Position numbers and translations under genes: made by a program. 64,000 nucleotides of DNA, from positions 28,907,077-28,971,076 of the forward strand of contig CM068842.1 in assembly GCA_028554795.2 (NCBI GenBank), read 5' to 3'. Below the pieces are notes generated by a model that saw only the letters and a list, made by a program, of their open reading frames with translations, searched no databases and was not told where the DNA came from. Source of the DNA: Sinohyriopsis cumingii (lineage: Eukaryota > Mollusca > Bivalvia > Unionida > Unionidae). Positions 58,918 through 64,000 of this stretch are shown here, in pieces. The number at the start of each line of letters is the position of its first letter. The stretch's first letter is position 1.

Positions 58918-60957
58918 CAGTGTGACCCCACTATAACATGGTAGTTGGGAGCCATAAAACCCGACTGCGTTATATACCGAACCGTGTCATATGCAACCAA
59001 GTCAGTTAGCTGAAGAAAATGTACCCCCCCACCAAAAAAAAAAATTGGGGGAGGTTTGGGTAATAAATGCGGGCGGTAAAATATGTGCTTCGTCGGCACA
59101 GTTACCATCTTGAATTGATGCATATTAAATGAGAAATACACCTGTAGTGAAAACAGAGAAGACATAATAATATAATAGTTTACTTTATTTAGAGAACCAT
59201 GAATTGGTACATATACGTGAATCCTGTTTACATATAAATGTCTAATGTATAGCATGAATAGAGTATCAATACCGTGTACTCACCTGCGAACCTTATCATA
59301 TACATTGAATCCACAATACAAGTGATTCCATCGAAAATATGCACACACAGCTTTAAAATATTAATTAATTTTGTAACAGATCATATTGGTCTGAATTCAG
59401 TGGAAAAACATAGCACAATCACATAATGAATGACGAAGCACATTTACTTTAAAGTACGTTCCAAGTCGGTAAAAGTTAGTTTGCGTTTTAAGCTGCCGTT
59501 GGCATAAACATTTTCCCTACAAAAAGGAAACTTTCACAGCACAGTTAACGTGTTCCAGTCACGTTGGAAAATGCAAAAATCCATCAAATTCCATCACTTT
59601 TATTTAAGTTTGGTACTGACTTCCTTTGAAGAAAAGTTCTTTGCTGTTATTGAAAGATTGTAGTCGGCTTTCTTTGATGAAGGCTGCATGCGCTATTGAA
59701 GTCACCGCTAAAGGACAGCTTTGGAGAATCAAATGAATGCCCATTTCATATGGCCATCATTTAGACTATTCTAGTTACTGTCCCTCAATGCCTACTGAAT
59801 AAACCAATAAGTAAGAATTGTTATTTTTTTAAATATTGTTTTTACATTTGTGGCAGCAGTGTGATGCTGCCTTCCACGCATGCGTCCGAAAATTAACAAA
59901 GGGTCAACGGACGATAGACATGCAGGTGTTCTAATGACAGGGATTATTACAGAAAACATGAGCGTTCTGAAGAATTTAATTCTGAGTGAAACGAAGAGGA
60001 ATTTTACTTACCATCCACATACAAATGTCAGTCTTTGTAAATATATTAATTACTAGCGAGCGGCCGAAAATCCGATGAAAGATAGATTACGAAACAATGC
60101 CTCGTCAGGTTGATCTCTGTTACCAGAAATGTCAACAACAAAAAAATCGGATATTTCACAACATACAAAACTCATGCTAGATGTCAAGATAAGCGGATTA
60201 TGATATAACAATGCACTGTTTAGATGGTTTGTCAGTATGGACAAAGAATTTGTTTATGTAACAATTGATAAATTTCAATGCATTTTATATCCAGTTTGCG
60301 GCTTCCTTTCATGGGGCCTCTGAATTTCTGCACTCCAAACCAATGGTTGTATATAAAAGTTTAAACAGTCAACAATGTCACCAACAAATAAAAAAGCCAC
60401 ATGGTATGTTTTGCAGCCAATAAGGAAAAACAATCCAAGTTTGCGACATTGGTGAAGACCTACACGATCCTAGAATAAACTTTTTATGCGTTTTTCTTCT
60501 TCTTACTTTTAAGAAGAAAAAAAATATACTTTTTCGTGTACTAGAAAAATACATATAAAATTTCAGGAGCCAAGCCACGATCGTCTTGTATTATTCATAC
60601 ACCATCTCTTCCCCAAAATGATAAGCAACTTTTTACGTTTTTTTCTTACTTTTTAATTTTTTTATATTTTTTTTGCACAAGAAAAATACATGTACAGTGG
60701 AACCTGTCTTGAAAGACCACCCCTTCTGCCAAAACATAATGGTCTCTCATGACAGGTGGTCTCTCATAACAGGTTATAACACTATATAATCTCTAAATCT
60801 GTACATGGAGAACCTGGTCTCTCAAGACAGGCGGTCTCTCATAGCAGTGGTCTCTCAAGACAGGTTTTACTGTATATAAAATTTCGGGAGCCATGCCACA
60901 ACCATGTTATATCCGAATTTGCATTATAACAGAGCGCGCTATAGCGGGGTCACACTA
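58918..60957. mobile_element. pogo/Tigger-like element with TA target duplication, non-autonomous
   Basis: CAGTGTGACCCCACTATAAC at the left and the complementary TATAGCGGGGTCACACT at the right, flanked by TA on both sides (58916-58917 and 60958-60959). About 2.04 kb with no intact transposase. Internally it carries duplicated sequence (about 60480-60580 and 60640-60890), the second copy interrupted by a 178-bp MITE. TIR form and TA duplication fit pogo/Tc1-mariner. Confidence 0.65.
60695..60872. mobile_element. 178-bp MITE, nested
   Basis: Terminal inverted repeats CAGTGGAACCTGTCTTGAAA and the complement TCAAGACAGGTTTTACTG, with TA on both sides. It interrupts one of two internal copies of the host element; the other copy, at 60545-60580, shows what the uninterrupted site looks like. 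Internal repeats of GGTCTCTCA occur. Confidence 0.8.
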
Positions 60958-61904
60958 TAACTATGTTGCTCCAACCAAAGGTTATGTTCCAAAAATGTAA
61001 AAATTGCACAAAAATTAGGAAGATAAATAAATCCTTCCAAATAAAGATATAATTAAGTACAAAGTTAAAATACATGATGTAAAGATGTAAAAATCCTGTA
61101 AAATTTAATTTTTAATATGTACGGCTTCTTGCCCATAACTAACGTCATCCAAGATCTGTAAAAATTAAGTTCATAGGTGAAGTACTAATTTGTGGTCTGC
61201 AGAAACCCTGTCTTTCACACAAATTTAAATTATAATTCACCATTTATTTCTTTGCCCATGGATTTCTTAATGGAATGCAATGGTAATTAAATCATAAATG
61301 TTTTAAGAGAAAAATCGCATGGGGTTATTATTTTTATTTTAAGCCAGAACTCTGAAAGGTTTATGACATTTATAAACTTAGATATGGTTTTGAACAAAGA
61401 AATATGTTCTCATTGGAGCAAATATAATTTTAGAAGATAAAAAAAGCTATTAATTGCAAACTGGGATATATTATTGTGTAAAGAAATTCTGATCTTTAAT
61501 TACAACACTGCACATAGTTTATGCTTGCCTGCAGTTGTACGTTTTCTCAAACAACATTTTTATCTGATACTTAATAGTTATAAATTACAAATTGTTTCTT
61601 TTAATCTCTAAGGTGCCTTATTTTGCTAATTTCTGTAAACAGGTCCACTGAAATTTTTTTCTCCAAGAACACTTACCTAATCACATTCACATTAGGAATT
61701 AAGCTCTGCTACCATGCCAAACCAAACCACCAAGGAAGACGAAAACAAACAAAAAATGTCTTCCAAATCTATATACCATACAGAAAAGTTCAGAAACTTT
61801 TACCTATTACCTCCACTAACCAAAACAAGGTGGCAACCCAACATATGGATGCTTACCAGTTTAAGCTCAGGTGTATATCGACAAGGATGTTCCTATTTGT
61901 GTGA
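60958..61904. other. Host DNA, no gene seen
   Basis: AT-rich. A donor-like AGGTAAGT on the minus strand near 61674 was considered as a kinase exon boundary but not called. Confidence 0.4.
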
Positions 61905-62150
61905 AGTTGTAGTTGTTGTTGTTGTTGGGTTTAACGCCATTTTTCAGCACATGATAGGCTATACATGGCGGCCAGTATTAATGGTGGAGGAAGAACCCGG
62001 GAAAACCCCGGAAAGAACCACCGACCCACGAGAAGCCTTCTCACATACCCACATTAGCGAATCCAAGACTTGAACCCACGCAGACAGAGGTGAGATGGCA
62101 GTGATCCGTAACGGAGAGCGCTTTAGACCACTCGGCCACTCGGGGGCCCC
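61905..62150 (-). mobile_element. tRNA-derived SINE of a second family
   Basis: On the minus strand it begins with a tRNA-Leu/Ser-like head (CGAGTGGCCGAGTGGTCTAA, then GGGTTCAAGTC). The body includes CGTAATGGATC-like and GGTTCTTTCCGGGG segments and ends near a TGTTG-rich tail. Different from the SINEs at 41690 and 48050. Confidence 0.7.
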
Positions 62151-62187
62151 TCTATTTGTGTGAAGGTTATGACAGAGGTTAACAGTA

Positions 62188-63863
62188 CAGTAGTCCCCCT
62201 CTTATAAGGCCACCCCTAATGCAGCAGGGAAGTGGCCTTATAATGCGGGTGGCCTTTCTAGAGGGGGATGACAAATGCGAATAGTAAATACATATGAAAA
62301 AAGTCACATGTACATTTAATTTTAAATATTTAATATTTTAATTAAAAAATCACATGCATGATGTGAAATAAATGTAAAACAAACTTTGTCATCATTTTCA
62401 AAAGAATGCTATGAATAATCATTGATATAGTTTTAAAACTGTCTTTATAATTATGTTACAGTTCACATCATCTGTCACTTTGTTGGTAACAGTCTAAAAA
62501 ACAAACCAGTCTTGTCACATTAAAAATATCCTTGCTGTCATATCCCCTGCATATATCGTTTAGTCTTTTGTTCCAATCTTCGACAACTTCATTATTAACA
62601 TCAGCTGATTCGCCGCTAATGACAGAACACTTGATATTGTGTCGCACTTGAAATATGTGCAACCATCCGTTACTTCATATTTGCGGTAAAGTCGTCATAT
62701 CCCAATTCAACTGACAAACTTTTTGCTTTTTCTTGTCTTTCAAATCAGGATACAAACGTCTCCTGGCCCAAACTATCTTCCTTTCTCCATCCATTTCACC
62801 TTTCCACTTCTGCAAAATTGTTTCATTATCTTTCATGATATTGTTTATCCTAGTCTTCCCGACCTTAGTTTTGTGCAAGGATCCTCGACGACCTCGCCCC
62901 CCCCGCCGTCAGTTGAATTACTTTCACGTTCTCTTCTAAACTGAGAATTTTTATTTTCCTCGATGACATGTTGATCTTTTTGCAGTAAGTTATTCATGTT
63001 GCCAACTACAATACTGATGAAACAATTTTGTATGCATCTAAACAAATTGCCGTGTGTTTTTAAAGGAAGTGATCTTGTCACGTGATTCGTTAGTCGCAGT
63101 CTGGTACCCTATTGTTTTTATACATTTCTTGAAACTAAGTGAGAGAAGCCAAAACGGCTTCGATATGTACCATTAACATCACGCAGATTTGACCTCGTGG
63201 CCGCTAGGATTCGTAATTTTGACAATTATTGTCAGCAGCAATAGCCACTGATTACCAAACTGAACAAGCTCAACATCTTACTAAGGGAAACCATAAAGGC
63301 TATTAAACTATTTTCCTGCTGACTTGGGTATTGTACATCGATACTGCCACTTCTCAACTGTTACTACTGTTCAATAATTGTAATCTTAACAATTATCAGA
63401 GTGACTAAACCGGACATCTTATGATAACACAGCAGTAAGGCTAATTGGATTACATGTACGTACCCTTTTGTATGGATTAAAATTTGAGTCTTTCTCGGTT
63501 TTTATGGAATAAATTTGGCTTCTCGTGAGGCGTAAATGATATAATATTAACCTTGGTGGTAAATGTACTTTATTCAACACTTCTTTCAGTAAAGAAAACC
63601 TGACATCAGGAAACAGAAATCAGATTACTTAACACACGTCATGAATAAAATACTGGTTCTGGATACATATTCATATAAAATGCGGCCGCTTGTGAGGGGT
63701 AAATTTTATAATTTTGCACTAATATGCTGGCCACTGGTCGCGTTAGCCGGGTGGCCTTTCGCGAGGGGTACTTTTGAACACAAACTCGTCGGTGCCAACG
63801 GATTCTGGCCGTAAGGAGCGGGTGGCCACTGGTCAGGGGGGCTGTTCAAGATGGGGACTACTG
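62188..63863 (-). mobile_element. pogo/Tigger-like transposon with decayed transposase
   Basis: TIRs CAGTAGTCCCC at the left and GGGGACTACTG at the right, flanked by TA at 62186-62187 and 63864-63865. It is about 1.68 kb. Inside, GTGGCC-rich sequences near both ends recur. It contains the transposase remnant at 62468-62878 on the minus strand. Confidence 0.8.
62468..62878 (-). pseudogene. Decayed pogo/CENP-B-type transposase
   Basis: Two minus-strand open pieces match the pogo/Tigger family. The first (62878-62675) has GKTRINNIMKDNETILQKW, the end of the first helix-turn-helix of CENP-B type. The second (62662-62468) has SGESADVNNEVVEDW, then GYDSKDIFN, the segment before the catalytic domain. 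The link between them is short compared with full-length transposases, and no D,D,D catalytic domain follows. It is a remnant and cannot encode active enzyme. Confidence 0.75.
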
Positions 63864-63865
63864 TA

Positions 63866-64000
63866 ATGTGATCGGATGAGAATTCTCTGGGAAACATAAT
63901 TTAATAATGACTGTACTTTCTCCATCAAAAATCTTCTCCTTTCACATTAACATTATGAAAATGGGTAATAGGAGGAAATGCATGAGTATCTGACCCCTAC
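63866..64000. other. Host DNA to window end, no gene seen
   Basis: Short AT-rich end with no recognisable gene. Confidence 0.5.

Noticed and set aside
61660-61700. Possible kinase exon end on the minus strand (AGGTAAGT donor near 61674)
   Set aside because: Upstream sequence gives no clear acceptor or kinase-like translation, so it cannot be tied to the exon at 57932.

Overview
This window is invertebrate nuclear DNA, most likely from a mollusc and perhaps a bivalve. The basis is the AT-rich host sequence, the tRNA-derived SINEs, the pogo-like transposons, one intron-bounded kinase exon, and two different Polinton/adintovirus-type DNA virus elements. The species cannot be named from the sequence alone.

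Layout. (1) 1-~9640 is the right-hand part of a Polinton/adintovirus-like element (element 1) that enters from the left edge. It carries a zinc-ribbon protein, an HNH endonuclease, a structured non-coding block, unidentified proteins, a pVI-like protein, the major capsid protein (frameshifted at a C run), a pX-like protein, an adenain-type protease, a fibre-like coiled-coil protein, a membrane protein and a penton-like protein. (2) A non-LTR retrotransposon with APE endonuclease, reverse transcriptase and RNase H lies next to it or inside it (~9650-9948 and 30373-~37431). (3) A complete 20.4-kb Polinton (element 2, 9949-30372) sits inside ORF1 of that retrotransposon. It has ~373-bp terminal inverted repeats and a perfect 6-bp target duplication (AACGAC). 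(4) 37432-64000 is host DNA: a degraded copy of an element-2 gene, SINEs, tandem repeats, microsatellites, the last coding exon of a KSR/RAF-type kinase on the minus strand, and pogo/Tigger-like elements with TA target duplications.

How element 2 works. Its core carries a protein-primed-type family B DNA polymerase, a chromodomain integrase, an A32-type packaging ATPase, a jelly-roll major capsid protein, a penton-like protein, pVI- and pX-like proteins, a protease, two BIR-domain proteins and several unknowns. Most core genes have their own TATA box, and some TATA boxes contain the stop codon of the gene before. The core is bracketed by small charged, coiled-coil or polyQ genes.

Most unusual observation. 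All five end genes of element 2 (10570-10337 minus, 10790-11365, 27955-28314, 28814-29176, 29615-29995) are followed 13-30 nt after the stop by a 16-nt stem-loop (GGCCCTTTTCAGGGCC or AGCCCTTTTCAGGGCT). A purine-rich GAAAAGA box follows at histone-like spacing. This has the form of the animal replication-dependent histone mRNA 3' processing signal. The right-end genes also share a repeated promoter block. I infer that this regulon is tied to host S phase and uses poly(A)-independent 3' ends.
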